Of a DNA stretch of 64,000 nt, positions 1-7,967 are shown in pieces. Position 1 is the first letter of the stretch. Every line of letters begins with the position of its first letter. Source of the DNA: a virus; IMG/VR virus record IMGVR_UViG_3300025009_000050, positions 1-64,000 of that record; one strand, given 5' to 3'. The notes beneath the pieces are model-generated. The model made no database searches. It had not been told where the DNA came from and saw nothing but the letters and a program-made list of their open reading frames with translations. A program made the position numbers and the translations under genes.

Positions 1-548
1 AAAAAGCCATAGAAATATATAAGTCAGTACAAGAAATTGGAACTGGCAATTGTTCAACAATCATTGGAGAATCAATGTCATTGAGGATAGCCAGAATCAG
101 AGATATTCAACTCGTTGAAGCTGGTGTTCCATTAGACTTTGTCTTCTATGGACATGGATCAGGATATTATAAGCATCTTGAGCGTGATACTAATGGCTGG
201 GCTATGAAAACAGCCTATAGTAATGGTGCAGACAGAATGAAACTTAGTATGGATGAAATTAAACAATCAATTCCTGGATTAGTTGACATTACTTTTGATC
301 ACAGTAAGGATAATACAAACCTGATTGTAATTCCACGAGGAAGCTTGCACAAATATAAGGGGTGCGAGTTGTATCAAACTGTATATGAATGGAATCCGAG
401 TATGCATGTGCCTCACATAAAAACATTCGATTGGAATGATACAATGGCACTTGGTAGAATGCAGACTGGAGCTCAGGAGAGTATTATTCTTTCTGATGAA
501 ATTAAAGGTCTCATCAACAACTTCATTGCAAGATATGGAGGTATGTAG
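1..548 (+). CDS. nadV: Nicotinamide phosphoribosyltransferase, C-terminal part (cut by window edge)
   Basis: The reading frame is already open at base 3, so the N-terminus lies outside the window; an internal ATG at 75 is not the start. The visible part matches the C-terminal region of NAMPT/NadV: a GTGN segment, a Gly-rich phosphate-binding stretch (FYGHGSGYYKHLERDT), then KLS and a late R. NadV joins nicotinamide to PRPP to make nicotinamide mononucleotide. The next gene, 1 nt downstream, encodes the adenylyltransferase that turns this into NAD, so the two form a two-step salvage operon. The family is known from large phages such as KVP40. Recognition comes from memory of the family, not from an alignment. 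Confidence 0.82.
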   Translation, partial: KAIEIYKSVQEIGTGNCSTIIGESMSLRIARIRDIQLVEAGVPLDFVFYGHGSGYYKHLERDTNGWAMKTAYSNGADRMKLSMDEIKQSIPGLVDITFDHSKDNTNLIVIPRGSLHKYKGCELYQTVYEWNPSMHVPHIKTFDWNDTMALGRMQTGAQESIILSDEIKGLINNFIARYGGM

Positions 549-549
549 C

Positions 550-1104
550 ATGGTATCAACTGGTTTCTGTATCGGTAGATTCCAACACTTTCACCTCCTG
601 CATGAGTCACTGGTACGTCCTGGTCTCACTTTATGCGATAAGTTTTTAGTTATTGTGGGATCTGCCGGTATTATACCTAATGAAAGAAATCCATTCCCCA
701 TAAATCTAAGGATTGAACTAATCCAGACGATCTTCAGTAATGAAGTTAGATCCGGTAAGCTGATGATAATGCCGTTAGCTGATCTAACAACTGAAGATGA
801 CATTTCAGAAGCATGGGGTAACTACTTGCTAACTGCAGCTAAATGCTTCCTGGGTGATACTCCTGGTATGTTTATATCAGGTAATGATGAACGCAGAGGC
901 GAATGGTTTAACCAAAATACAATTCCTTATACTCATCAGTTGATTGTGCCTAGACCACCTGGAGTACATGCTTCTGCTACAGATTTAAGGAAGATGTTAA
1001 TTGATAATAATGAATCTGAATGGAGAAAACATACAAATCCAAAGATTCATCATTATTATAATATCTTAAGGAAGGAGGTTCTGAGGTTAAGATTCGCTAG
1101 TTAA
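550..1104 (+). CDS. nadM: NMN adenylyltransferase (nucleotidyltransferase fold)
   Basis: 184 residues. ATG 550 is chosen because GGAGGT sits at 536-541; an open frame extends further upstream only inside nadV. The N-terminus has the GRFQxxHxxH signature of cytidylyltransferase-like enzymes (GRFQHFHLLH, residues 8-17), and near residue 140 there is SATDLRKML, equivalent to the ISxTxIR motif that binds ATP phosphates. Product: NAD from NMN plus ATP. With nadV upstream and PnuC at 11.7 kb this gives a complete nicotinamide-to-NAD route. The usual Pro after GRFQ is replaced by His. Confidence 0.88.
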   Translation: MVSTGFCIGRFQHFHLLHESLVRPGLTLCDKFLVIVGSAGIIPNERNPFPINLRIELIQTIFSNEVRSGKLMIMPLADLTTEDDISEAWGNYLLTAAKCFLGDTPGMFISGNDERRGEWFNQNTIPYTHQLIVPRPPGVHASATDLRKMLIDNNESEWRKHTNPKIHHYYNILRKEVLRLRFAS

Positions 1105-1127
1105 AATATTAAAGGGGAGATAGAGAA

Positions 1128-1664
1128 TTGAGCGCTAAGATGTTAATTAATAACTGGAAGGATACAGAGATTAATGCTTTAAAGAATGCATTAAATCTTA
1201 TGCCGACTCATCCAGTCAGTGTTACCTTTGCAAAGAATGTAATCAGTGGTAGGACGAGCCAAAGTATGGTAATGGCTTATCGTAAACACCTGGTCCCATC
1301 CATTATCAAAGGTCTCAAAAGTGCAATATCTGAGTATGGGTGTCCACTACCCGATAGTGTTATTTCAAATCTAGGAATAGAACTTGGGTATTCTTCGATA
1401 AGGATGAAAAAACTTGCCGATCATTACATTAAGAAAGGCATGTTCAAAAGCCTAATTAAGAAGTATACAGATAAGGCTGTAGTTAAGACACAGCTTCAGG
1501 TTGAATCCGATAAGAAAGTTACACAAAGTACTCCTGTATCAAGTAAACCTGTAAAGGCTACCATAACAACTACAATTGGTACTGATCCGGTGTCATTTAG
1601 AGTTGGTGACACTCTCTTCACTATCAAAATGACTAATGATGAAGTGAAGGTAACAGTACAATAG
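1128..1664 (+). CDS. Hypothetical protein, basic, 178 aa
   Basis: Starts at TTG 1128 with AGGGGAG seven bases upstream. Residues 1-110 are Lys-rich and helical-looking (possible HTH-like SMAKxx/IRMKKLADHY segment). A Ser/Thr/Val linker follows, and the C-terminus is a short beta-rich segment after DPVSFRVGDTLF. I do not recognise a family; nucleic-acid binding is only an inference from charge. Confidence 0.72.
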   Translation: MSAKMLINNWKDTEINALKNALNLMPTHPVSVTFAKNVISGRTSQSMVMAYRKHLVPSIIKGLKSAISEYGCPLPDSVISNLGIELGYSSIRMKKLADHYIKKGMFKSLIKKYTDKAVVKTQLQVESDKKVTQSTPVSSKPVKATITTTIGTDPVSFRVGDTLFTIKMTNDEVKVTVQ

Positions 1665-1686
1665 CAGTCGTTAAGGAGGTGAGGTG

Positions 1687-1839
1687 ATGGGACCGTGGCT
1701 GTTTATTGACTTCTTAATTGCCATACTAGTAATTATATCCTGTATCATAGGTTTAAAGAGATTCTTCGTTAAATTTGGAGGATGGGTTAGTAATCTTTTC
1801 TCCATGCCGGAAGACGAAGATAATAAAAAAGAGGAGTGA
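1687..1839 (+). CDS. Small single-pass membrane protein, 50 aa
   Basis: Begins at ATG 1687 directly after AAGGAGGTGAGGTG. One hydrophobic helix (FLIAILVIISCIIGL, residues 6-20) is followed by a basic turn and an acidic C-terminal tail. It lies 4 nt before the SPFH protein and probably shares its transcript, so it may be a membrane partner of that scaffold. Function unknown. Confidence 0.65.
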   Translation: MGPWLFIDFLIAILVIISCIIGLKRFFVKFGGWVSNLFSMPEDEDNKKEE

Positions 1840-1843
1840 TCGT

Positions 1844-2740
1844 ATGCAATTATCAACACATGGTAAGTTTGTGCTTGGAGGTACCATAGGAGGTATATTA
1901 GCATTTGTAATTCTCGTTATTGCCATTATGTGTACAATCAGTATTTCCCCAGGACAAGTAGGTGTCCTGTATGATCGAGCTAAAGGCGGCGTACAAAAAG
2001 ATCCTCTACTTCAAGGCTTCCATGTTATAATGCCTATTAAACAATCAGTTCAAGAATACCCGGTAAGTACGCAAACTTTGGAATTAACTGCTTCTAAAAC
2101 AGAGGGTAGCCCAGAAGACGAATCTTGGTTAATACCCACTAAGGAAAACTTGAATGTGAATATTGACAGTTATTTATCCTATCATATTGAACCAGCTATG
2201 GCTCCCCACGTATACAATAAGTTTAGGGGCCGTGATATCCAGGACATTGCACAGACTTATATCCGTACCAACATGAAAAACATCGCCCAAAACTGCACCG
2301 GAACATACAGTGTACTTGGCATTGCAGGTGATCAGCGTGAAGAAGCTTGTAACTTAATCACAAATAATTTAAAAGAGTTCTTTGGACCGGATGGAATCGT
2401 TGTTGAAAGATTCAACTTCGGTGAAGTCAGATTACCAAGCAGCATTCAAGCTTCCGTAAATGATAAGATTAATTCTGCACAACAGGCTCAACAGGCAGAA
2501 CTTATTCTTAAGAAGAAAGAAATTGAAATTAAACAGGCTGTAGCAGAAGCTCAAGGCCGTGCTCAAGCTATGACAATTGATGCTAAAGCTCAAGCAGATG
2601 CCAACAGAATCATTGCTGAATCATTAACACCGTCCCTTGTACAGTTGAAAGCCATTGAGAAATTCAATGATAAAGTTAATGTTATGATGGTGCCGCCTGG
2701 TATGTCAGTACTCTCAGGTATGCCTGGCTTATTCAAATAA
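1844..2740 (+). CDS. SPFH/prohibitin-stomatin family membrane protein
   Basis: 298 residues from ATG 1844, preceded by GAGGAG. One N-terminal transmembrane helix (residues 8-32) is followed by a Band-7/SPFH domain with the typical PGQVGVLYDR start. A long Ala/Glu/Gln-rich coiled coil (about 215-270, QAELILKKKEIEIKQAVAEA) leads to a short tail. SPFH proteins make oligomeric membrane scaffolds. Prohibitin homologues occur in several large phages, where they may control lysis timing or membrane-associated replication; which applies here cannot be told from sequence. Confidence 0.88.
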   Translation: MQLSTHGKFVLGGTIGGILAFVILVIAIMCTISISPGQVGVLYDRAKGGVQKDPLLQGFHVIMPIKQSVQEYPVSTQTLELTASKTEGSPEDESWLIPTKENLNVNIDSYLSYHIEPAMAPHVYNKFRGRDIQDIAQTYIRTNMKNIAQNCTGTYSVLGIAGDQREEACNLITNNLKEFFGPDGIVVERFNFGEVRLPSSIQASVNDKINSAQQAQQAELILKKKEIEIKQAVAEAQGRAQAMTIDAKAQADANRIIAESLTPSLVQLKAIEKFNDKVNVMMVPPGMSVLSGMPGLFK

Positions 2741-2746
2741 GATATC

Positions 2747-2760
2747 GCCCCTTCGGGGGC
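2747..2760 (+). other. UUCG-tetraloop hairpin after the SPFH gene
   Basis: GCCCC-TTCG-GGGGC folds into a very stable 5-bp hairpin 6 nt after the stop codon. No T-run follows, so it is not a normal intrinsic terminator; it may protect the mRNA 3' end or mark a processing site before the RNA cluster. Confidence 0.55.
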
Positions 2761-2764
2761 ATTA

Positions 2765-2815
2765 CGGGCTAGCTAGTGGACTAGTCAAAGTAGGTTCGAT
2801 TCCTACCACGGCCCG
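2765..2815 (+). other. tRNA-like element with T-arm, lacking an anticodon arm
   Basis: A perfect T-arm (GTAGG-TTCGATT-CCTAC, 2790-2806) follows a D-arm-like hairpin (CTAG...CTAG, 2769-2784), and the ends pair as CGGGC/GCCCG. No anticodon stem fits between the two arms and no CCA is encoded. It is either a decayed tRNA or a tRNA-mimicking RNA. Confidence 0.4.
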
Positions 2816-2844
2816 CCCTGATTAAATCTAAGGAGGTGATTGTC

Positions 2845-3087
2845 ATAATAGTAGGTTTTTGTTCTGTAACTAAATATGCATGCAATGTTTATATTCATGA
2901 TGAAGCAATCATAGTGATAGGACTCGTAGGAAGTGAATTTCCACAATTTGATTTTAAACTATTCGATATCAATTATAGGTGCGATATATTCATACCGAGA
3001 AATCCTGATGTGAAGTTTAAAGAATATCAAACTATACCATATGTAAGTGCAGTTCCGATGAAAACCTTATTAATGAACTATGGATAA
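2845..3087 (+). CDS. Hypothetical protein, about 80 aa, apparent AUA start
   Basis: The ribosome binding site AAGGAGG ends at 2836. The only codon in frame at normal spacing (8 nt) is ATA 2845; a GTG at 2836 lies inside the ribosome binding site itself. The protein is beta-rich with FCSVTKYACNVYIH near its start; no recognised domain. It sits between a tRNA-like element and tmRNA. Confidence 0.5.
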   Translation: MIVGFCSVTKYACNVYIHDEAIIVIGLVGSEFPQFDFKLFDINYRCDIFIPRNPDVKFKEYQTIPYVSAVPMKTLLMNYG

Positions 3088-3509
3088 CTTTGCCCAGCTG
3101 TGAGGGCCAATCCAGCACTAATTTACTTATATACATTTAATTCAGGAGCGGATGGCAGATGACAAATAAGTCCAATACCGCTCCATTCATGGGCGTACCG
3201 GGTTTCGACGGAGCGTGAGAGTAAAACTTGCCTAGAGGTTGGTTACCATATAACCACAAGGCTTTAAATGCCAAAACTACTCTTCAAGCTGCCTAGTCTC
3301 TAATTAACTTTAGAGCTGGGAGATCAGCCCCAAAACACCGAGCTTATCCCAGCAATCGGATGAGGGTCAAAGAATGGGAGAGTCCTATCGGAAACAGTAG
3401 TTCGGAAGGGCTACAGATAGGCAATAGGTCATAGAAGGCGAAAGCAATCGCTCTTTCCGGTTTAGGACTGACTAGTAAGGTACGTAGGAGAACTATGGGT
3501 CGTTCTCTG

Positions 3510-3875
3510 AAGACAACCTGGTAGAGTATTAGAAACTGGCCTCGCATACATTAGTGCAACCCTAACCCATTAAGGAGTCGCTAATGATAATATGGTGGTA
3601 GGTGGCCGAAATTCAGTCCATGTAGGGTTAAAATCCCTACTCTATGGCAAATAGTTTCTTGCATCCTAAATGCAAGTGGTGGAGGTTAATAAATATCACT
3701 GGTGGCAAATTGGCAAAGCGACACGTCGGCTCTATATGTAACTAAGTGAGCTTACGGGTGTCCACCCAGAGGTTACACGCTGAAGCGTGGCTGTTATTAC
3801 AGTTTGTAGGTTCGACTCCTACCCAGTGATGAAAGTGAGCAAGCTACTTAGTGCTGCCGTTGACCACGATGGTCT
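3510..3875 (+). mobile_element. Insertion in tmRNA, possibly a group I intron
   Basis: The boundaries are approximate. The segment lies between the tmRNA pseudoknot region and the 3' strand of its long helix: TGCCTAGA near 3230 pairs with TCTAGGTA near 3877. Inside are a 7-bp long-range pairing ACTAAGT (3741) with ACTTAGT (3846), and just after it a hairpin GACCA-CGA-TGGTC (3862-3874). Together these resemble the P7 and P9 layout of a group I intron. No open frame for a homing endonuclease is present. Group I introns in tmRNA genes are known in bacteria. The alternative is a block of inserted tRNA genes. Confidence 0.4.
3696..3830 (+). other. tRNA-like fold inside the tmRNA insertion
   Basis: TCACTGG (3696-3702) pairs perfectly with CCAGTGA (3823-3829). 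The latter directly follows a canonical T-arm GTAGG-TTCGACT-CCTAC, exactly as in a tRNA. The D-arm region resembles tRNA-Leu (TGGCAAATTGGCAAAGC). The whole is 134 nt, about 50 nt too long, and no anticodon stem could be assigned. It may be a split or intron-bearing tRNA, or a helix of a group I core that mimics one. Confidence 0.35.
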
Positions 3876-3968
3876 ATTCTAGGTAGACGGTTTAGGGTAA
3901 CAGTTCCGGACGGGGGTTCAACTCCCCCTACGTCCACCATAAAACAAATATAAAGGAAGAAGTATAAT

Positions 3969-4262
3969 ATGAAACCAATTACTTCACAAGAATGCCTTGC
4001 AGCTCTTAAGGAAGGTATAACAAAGTTCGGCACCTATGATTACTATGATAAAGGTGTAGACAGTGTAATGTTTATACCTCCATTGCTCGACAGGTTTAAA
4101 CAAATGTCAGCTAAAGATGTTCAGAAGGTATTGCTTGAGGTACTTGAATATGAGCATGGGAAACATTTTGTTGGATTTATACTAATGTGTCTTGAAGAAA
4201 TGCCTGATGCATATTGGGATGAATTAACGAATGATCCTAGTCTAAATAAGCTATTACTTTAA
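3969..4262 (+). CDS. Hypothetical protein, 97 aa
   Basis: ATG 3969 follows AAGGAAG. Acidic, alpha-helical protein (LTKDVQKVLLEVLEYE-type helices); no motif I recognise. First gene after tmRNA; its last codons form part of the hairpin at 4248. Confidence 0.75.
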   Translation: MKPITSQECLAALKEGITKFGTYDYYDKGVDSVMFIPPLLDRFKQMSAKDVQKVLLEVLEYEHGKHFVGFILMCLEEMPDAYWDELTNDPSLNKLLL

Positions 4263-4276
4263 TAAAGTAATAGCTT
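4248..4276 (+). other. Stop-codon-spanning hairpin
   Basis: AAGCTATTACTTT and AAAGTAATAGCTT form a perfect 13-bp stem that includes the stop codon of the preceding gene. There is no T-run. The next gene's ribosome binding site begins 4 nt later. It is one of several such hairpins at gene ends in this window. Confidence 0.6.
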
Positions 4277-4290
4277 TATGAGGTGATACT

Positions 4291-4512
4291 ATGCAATGGT
4301 GTCTAAGATGTAATACATTAAGGGAAGATCATGAAAAGTATTGCCCAACATGTGTAGCTAAACTTGAAGAAGGCAGACGCATATTATTAGATTCAATTCG
4401 TACAGCTACAGAACTTATCCCACCAGATTGTCTTGTGATCCGAATTTTAAGACAAATCAATATAGACATAATCAGTCTAAAGACTGGTAGACCCTGGAGA
4501 TACATATTGTGA
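4291..4512 (+). CDS. Small zinc-ribbon protein, 73 aa
   Basis: ATG 4291 after GAGGTGAT. The N-terminus carries CLRCNTLREDHEKYCPTC, a CxxC-x11-CxxC zinc knuckle, followed by a helical tail. Several zinc ribbons of this size recur in the window (4.3, 7.5, 9.0, 10.6, 14.6, 18.2, 32.6 kb). Likely a protein- or nucleic-acid-binding adaptor; specific role unknown. Confidence 0.72.
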   Translation: MQWCLRCNTLREDHEKYCPTCVAKLEEGRRILLDSIRTATELIPPDCLVIRILRQINIDIISLKTGRPWRYIL

Positions 4513-4523
4513 GGTGATTAGTA

Positions 4524-4895
4524 ATGCAAGTACAGATCATATCTTTAGTTGGTACCGATAAAGTTGTCCGTGAAGGATTGTTCACTCTTATTTCTCCTCA
4601 TCTTGAAGAAGCTACGGCTGAAGCAGAAAAGGTTCAGCTTGTTGATCCTTATGCTGGAACAACTAAGATGCCATACCATAGTAGAGAAAGTGTACTCAAA
4701 CTCAATAACATTTATGTAGGTGAGTATAGAGTTGATACAGGTGACCCTCCATATTGCAGTTATTATACAACATGCTTAATTCATGAGTTTATTAGTCAGA
4801 TAATATTTACTAAGGAAGATAAGAAGCATTATCACACTATTGAAGCTGGCGAAGTTCATGAGGAAAAGTATATCTACGTTATTACACCAAAATAG
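4524..4895 (+). CDS. Hypothetical protein, 123 aa
   Basis: ATG 4524 after GAGGTGAT. Mixed alpha/beta composition with HSRESVLKLNNIYVGEYRV in the middle and His-rich stretch KKHYHTIEAGEVHEEK near the end. No family recognised. Same strand and spacing as neighbours, so probably co-transcribed with them. Confidence 0.72.
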   Translation: MQVQIISLVGTDKVVREGLFTLISPHLEEATAEAEKVQLVDPYAGTTKMPYHSRESVLKLNNIYVGEYRVDTGDPPYCSYYTTCLIHEFISQIIFTKEDKKHYHTIEAGEVHEEKYIYVITPK

Positions 4896-4909
4896 TAGGA
4901 GGTGACGAA

Positions 4910-5230
4910 TTGTTAAGTAACGTCTCCTTAAGTAACTTTATCTTCTGCGTAATTAATGAACCTGAAGCCAGTAACGGGTTTTTTATAATTATTAATACTC
5001 AGAAGTGTTGGAGTAATGATCATATTATTACTGATCATTATACTGACGAAGAATGGGATGTTCTCAGACCAGTTCTTTCAAAATATAACCTTATAGATAC
5101 AATGGAGTCTATTTATGAAAGCAATATGAGATTTACTCCTGATAAAATGACCCAGCTTTTACTTGCTGAAGGCTTGCAGCAGGATAGTTTATTCACTCAA
5201 TGGTGCAAAACAATCCCGTCATTTTATTAG
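4910..5230 (+). CDS. Hypothetical protein, 106 aa
   Basis: TTG 4910 start with AGGAGGTG eight bases upstream. Beta-rich N-terminus, acidic middle (DHYTDEEWDVLRPVL) and a helical C-terminus. No family recognised. Confidence 0.68.
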   Translation: MLSNVSLSNFIFCVINEPEASNGFFIIINTQKCWSNDHIITDHYTDEEWDVLRPVLSKYNLIDTMESIYESNMRFTPDKMTQLLLAEGLQQDSLFTQWCKTIPSFY

Positions 5231-5271
5231 CGCTCCTCTTACAAGAGAATAAGAACATAAGAAGGTGTATC

Positions 5272-5340
5272 ATGCCAGTACTATTCTGGGGTTATATAAT
5301 CACAGTAGTTGTATTGTGGGTATTATGTAATTACTTTTAG
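5272..5340 (+). CDS. Membrane micropeptide, 22 aa
   Basis: ATG 5272 is preceded by GAAGGTG and the frame ends at TAG 5338. Nearly the whole peptide is one hydrophobic helix (LFWGYIITVVVLWVLCNYF). Its stop overlaps the ribosome binding site of the next gene, a normal arrangement in this genome, which supports translation. Confidence 0.5.
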   Translation: MPVLFWGYIITVVVLWVLCNYF

Positions 5341-5350
5341 GAGGTACTAT

Positions 5351-5527
5351 ATGTTAAGAGTAACTACTGATGAGAAAGAATTTACCGGAGTAAGTAGAGT
5401 AATAGTGTGTGATGATGGTTCACATCGTAATCCAAGGACTAATCTTCTTATAGAATTTACTAATAGTAGTGATACTGTTACTTTAACAGTAAATTCTATA
5501 TCAGATATTATAATAGATACGAAATAA
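5351..5527 (+). CDS. Hypothetical protein, 58 aa
   Basis: ATG 5351 with TAGGAGG upstream; the open frame before it overlaps the micropeptide and is not used. Beta-rich sequence ending NSISDIIIDTK. Lies directly before rtcB. Function unknown. Confidence 0.65.
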   Translation: MLRVTTDEKEFTGVSRVIVCDDGSHRNPRTNLLIEFTNSSDTVTLTVNSISDIIIDTK

Positions 5528-5558
5528 ATAGAATCTATAAACTCAATGGAGGTACATT

Positions 5559-6782
5559 ATGATTATCAAAGGTAAGCATAATACTGCAGAAGTGTTTACA
5601 GACAATGTTGACGCGCAAACTATATCTCAAATAATTGAATTATGTAATCAGGAATTTACGATTGGTAGTTCAATTAAGATTATGCCGGATTGTCATAAAG
5701 GTGCTGGATGTACCATAGGAACTACAATGACAATAAAGAATAAGATCGTTCCTAACTTAGTTGGTGTGGACATATCCTGCGGCATGCTTGTTGTTGAGTT
5801 AGGTAATATAGATATTGATCTAAAGAATTTCGATGATTATATCACTAATAACATTCCAAGCGGTTATAACATCAATGTCTTATCAAAGTGTGATTTCAAA
5901 GATCAAATTAATAAATTACTTTGTATTAGAGGTATCAGTAAGATCGCCAAAGATTTTAATAAAGCTCTGGGTAGCCTTGGTGGTGGGAATCACTTCATCG
6001 AGATTAATGTGGATAGCCAAGATAATAAATATTTAGTCATACATAGTGGAAGTAGGAACCTTGGTAAGCAAGTAGCAGAATACTACCAGGGCAGTGCTTA
6101 CGGATACCATAGTGGATTCAACGATGATTATGAAGCTATGAAGATTGCTCTAATCAAAGGATACAAAGCAGTTGGTAAGGAACATAAAATACAAAAAGCT
6201 CTGAAGGTTCTTCAGCAAGAGTGCAAGAAAGCCTGTAGTATACCTAAGGATCTGTGTTATCTAGAAGGCACCTTAATGCAAGAATATCTTCATGATGTGG
6301 CCATTATACAGCAATATGCTAGTTTAAATAGAATGACCATGGCTAGAAGAATAGTGGAGGAATGCTTAGGATTAAGATACCGTGAGCTGGATTCCTTTCA
6401 AACAATACATAATTACATTGACCTGGAGCATATGATACTTCGCAAAGGTGCTGTATCTGCTCAGTTAGGAGAAAAATTAATCATTCCCATTAACATGCGT
6501 GATGGCAGCATCATTGCTATAGGTAAGGGAAACCCTGATTGGAATTTCTCAGCTCCTCATGGTGCAGGACGTCTAATGAGTAGGTCCCAAGCTAAAAAGA
6601 ACATTGATATGAATGATTATGTCCTAACCATGAAAGGCATCTATACTTCATCAGTTACTGAATCTACCATAGATGAAGCTCCTATGGCTTATAAGCCCAT
6701 AGAGGAGATCATCGAGAACACAGGTGATACTATAGAAATAGTTAACATCATTAAGCCCATATATAACTTTAAATCAAGCTAG
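5559..6782 (+). CDS. rtcB: RtcB-type tRNA-splicing ligase
   Basis: 407 residues from ATG 5559 (ATGGAGG upstream). Hallmarks in order: PDCHKGAGCTIG (about 45-56), GVDISCGM (metal-binding Cys, about 72-79), GSLGGGNHFIE (about 138-148), HSGSRNLG (about 162-169), and APHGAGRLMSR (about 334-344), where the His is the guanylylated residue. RtcB joins 2',3'-cyclic phosphate or 3'-phosphate RNA ends to 5'-OH ends using GTP and Mn2+. In a phage it is expected to repair tRNAs cut by host anticodon nucleases. Partner genes in the window are a cyclic-phosphate receiver-like protein at 59 kb and a CCA-type nucleotidyltransferase at 20.7 kb. Confidence 0.92.
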   Translation: MIIKGKHNTAEVFTDNVDAQTISQIIELCNQEFTIGSSIKIMPDCHKGAGCTIGTTMTIKNKIVPNLVGVDISCGMLVVELGNIDIDLKNFDDYITNNIPSGYNINVLSKCDFKDQINKLLCIRGISKIAKDFNKALGSLGGGNHFIEINVDSQDNKYLVIHSGSRNLGKQVAEYYQGSAYGYHSGFNDDYEAMKIALIKGYKAVGKEHKIQKALKVLQQECKKACSIPKDLCYLEGTLMQEYLHDVAIIQQYASLNRMTMARRIVEECLGLRYRELDSFQTIHNYIDLEHMILRKGAVSAQLGEKLIIPINMRDGSIIAIGKGNPDWNFSAPHGAGRLMSRSQAKKNIDMNDYVLTMKGIYTSSVTESTIDEAPMAYKPIEEIIENTGDTIEIVNIIKPIYNFKSS

Positions 6783-6885
6783 CATACGTCTAGATACAAT
6801 ACTAGCACTCTAGTAGTGATAGAAGATATAATACTTTAGTTTCAATAAGGCGATAATAAAATTGTTAAAGGGGTCGACATAAATT
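6783..6885 (+). other. Gap of 103 bases after rtcB
   Basis: No open frame with a ribosome binding site. It contains a short inverted repeat (CTAG...CTAG) and a TATAAT-like hexamer near 6827, without a convincing -35 box. Confidence 0.3.
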
Positions 6886-7344
6886 ATGAGTATACCTCAA
6901 AATAATATCACCGCAGTTCCATATGTTAAAGGAATGGAAGATGGCTACTTCTGTTATGAGTTAAACGGTAAATTCATAGGTTATTATAAGAAGAATAGTC
7001 CACTTCCTAAAGTTAATAGGGTTCCAGTCATTGAAACTACCAACGGCTGTATTGAACCCAAAGAAGGACAGTGGATAGTGACTTCTGACAAAGGAAAGAT
7101 AGTCTGTGATCCTCAATATTTGATTGCATTTGAGGAGAAGTATATCTGCTACTCAGACGACAATATTGGTTCAACTTCTCAGGGGAATAATCTTGTAGAG
7201 CTTTGTAAACTTGAAGGCTTGATAAGTTGTGCTATAGAAATGGTGGTAAATGAGGATTTACTTGGTGGCAGGGATTCTGAAGCTAGTCTTTGCCTCAATA
7301 GGGTATTCGATTTTATTAATATCATGAAAAGAAAGGGTAAGTAG
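6886..7344 (+). CDS. Hypothetical protein, 152 aa
   Basis: ATG 6886 with AAAGGGG about 15 nt upstream (weak spacing). The middle segment GQWIVTSDKGKIVCDPQYLIAFEEKY resembles small beta-barrel PGDYG-like domains often found in phage proteins; the C-terminal third is helical. Assignment tentative. Confidence 0.7.
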   Translation: MSIPQNNITAVPYVKGMEDGYFCYELNGKFIGYYKKNSPLPKVNRVPVIETTNGCIEPKEGQWIVTSDKGKIVCDPQYLIAFEEKYICYSDDNIGSTSQGNNLVELCKLEGLISCAIEMVVNEDLLGGRDSEASLCLNRVFDFINIMKRKGK

Positions 7345-7350
7345 TCGTCT

Positions 7351-7458
7351 ATGATTAATGACATATGTATGTCAATATTATCTATATCAATGTCTATAAT
7401 GTGTTTATCTTTAGCAGCCGCATGTGTTGGTCTTGTATGGGTAATGTTTAAGAAGTAG
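7351..7458 (+). CDS. Small membrane protein, 35 aa
   Basis: ATG 7351 to TAG 7456. Met/Ser/Leu-rich hydrophobic helix (MCLSLAAACVGLVWVMFKK) with a basic end. The ribosome binding site is weak. Its stop overlaps the AGGTG of the next gene. Confidence 0.45.
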   Translation: MINDICMSILSISMSIMCLSLAAACVGLVWVMFKK

Positions 7459-7467
7459 GTGAATAAA

Positions 7468-7680
7468 CTGAAACCATTATACGTCAAAAGTGAAATTCGT
7501 TTACTTTTCTATCCTGACAGTAATATTTCAGATAGGATAAAGGCAGTAATTAAATCCGCAGAAAGTTTAGTAAGTTCTACAACAGCATTTTGTCCTAAAT
7601 GTGGAAAGATGTTGACGATTGTAGCTATAGACGACACATCTGAAAATTACTACTGTCAGACCTGTGATTATAAATATTAG
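7468..7680 (+). CDS. Zinc-ribbon protein with probable CUG start, 70 aa
   Basis: The C-terminus has CPKCG...CQTCDYKY, a two-CxxC zinc ribbon. The frame's first GTG (7459) lies inside TAGGTG. CTG 7468 gives an N-terminus KPLYVKSEI that aligns without gaps to the paralogue at 8978, which starts MEPLKIDTTI from a true ATG. CTG is therefore the favoured start. Function unknown. Confidence 0.62.
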   Translation: MKPLYVKSEIRLLFYPDSNISDRIKAVIKSAESLVSSTTAFCPKCGKMLTIVAIDDTSENYYCQTCDYKY

Positions 7681-7688
7681 GAGTTGAT

Positions 7689-7955
7689 ATGTTGGTTCTC
7701 TCCTTAACGGATATTAGAGATAAGCTTCCTGAGTGGAATCGGCTCCTTCTGTATAACAGGAAGCAAGAGAATATAAAGAAACACAGATGTGGTGAACTTT
7801 CTAATGGTTGGAATCTCGAATTCGAGATTAAAGTACATAAGGAAGATGCAGTAGACGCTTATTACTTAATCAAATACTCTGATTATTTCTGGGGTAATTT
7901 AGAACCTGAAGTGGTCACTAGTAAATATAGGGTAATAAGAGTATTCGGAAACTAA
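7689..7955 (+). CDS. Hypothetical protein, 88 aa
   Basis: ATG 7689 after AGGAGTTG. Short alpha/beta protein with LPEWNRLLLYNRKQEN near its start and an acidic centre. No family recognised. Confidence 0.68.
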   Translation: MLVLSLTDIRDKLPEWNRLLLYNRKQENIKKHRCGELSNGWNLEFEIKVHKEDAVDAYYLIKYSDYFWGNLEPEVVTSKYRVIRVFGN

Positions 7956-7967
7956 ATGGAGGCTATT

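Larger units (their letters stand above)
3191..3939 (+). ncRNA. ssrA: tmRNA, interrupted by an internal insertion
   Basis: The 5' end GGGCGTA (3191-3197) pairs over 7 bp with TACGTCC (3929-3935), followed by A and an encoded CCA. The 5' domain has the tmRNA hallmark GGTTTCGACGG, and the 3' end has the T-arm GGGGG-TTCAACT-CCCCC preceded by TTCCGGAC, very like bacterial tmRNA. A pseudoknot 1-like fold (GCCT...AGGC, GGTT...AACC) precedes the resume codon GCC at 3270. The tag reads AKTTLQAA, then TAG at 3294. A second pseudoknot-like fold (GCTGGGA/TCCCAGC) follows. Ordinary tmRNA is about 350-400 nt; this gene is 749 nt, so about 350 nt is extra. tmRNA with SmpB frees stalled ribosomes and tags their products for proteolysis. 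Confidence 0.85.

Noticed and set aside
2790-2806. Anticodon-arm reading (CGA) of the 2.8-kb T-arm-like hairpin
   Set aside because: GTAGG-TTCGATT-CCTAC fits the T-arm consensus better, and no second T-arm lies downstream to complete a tRNA.
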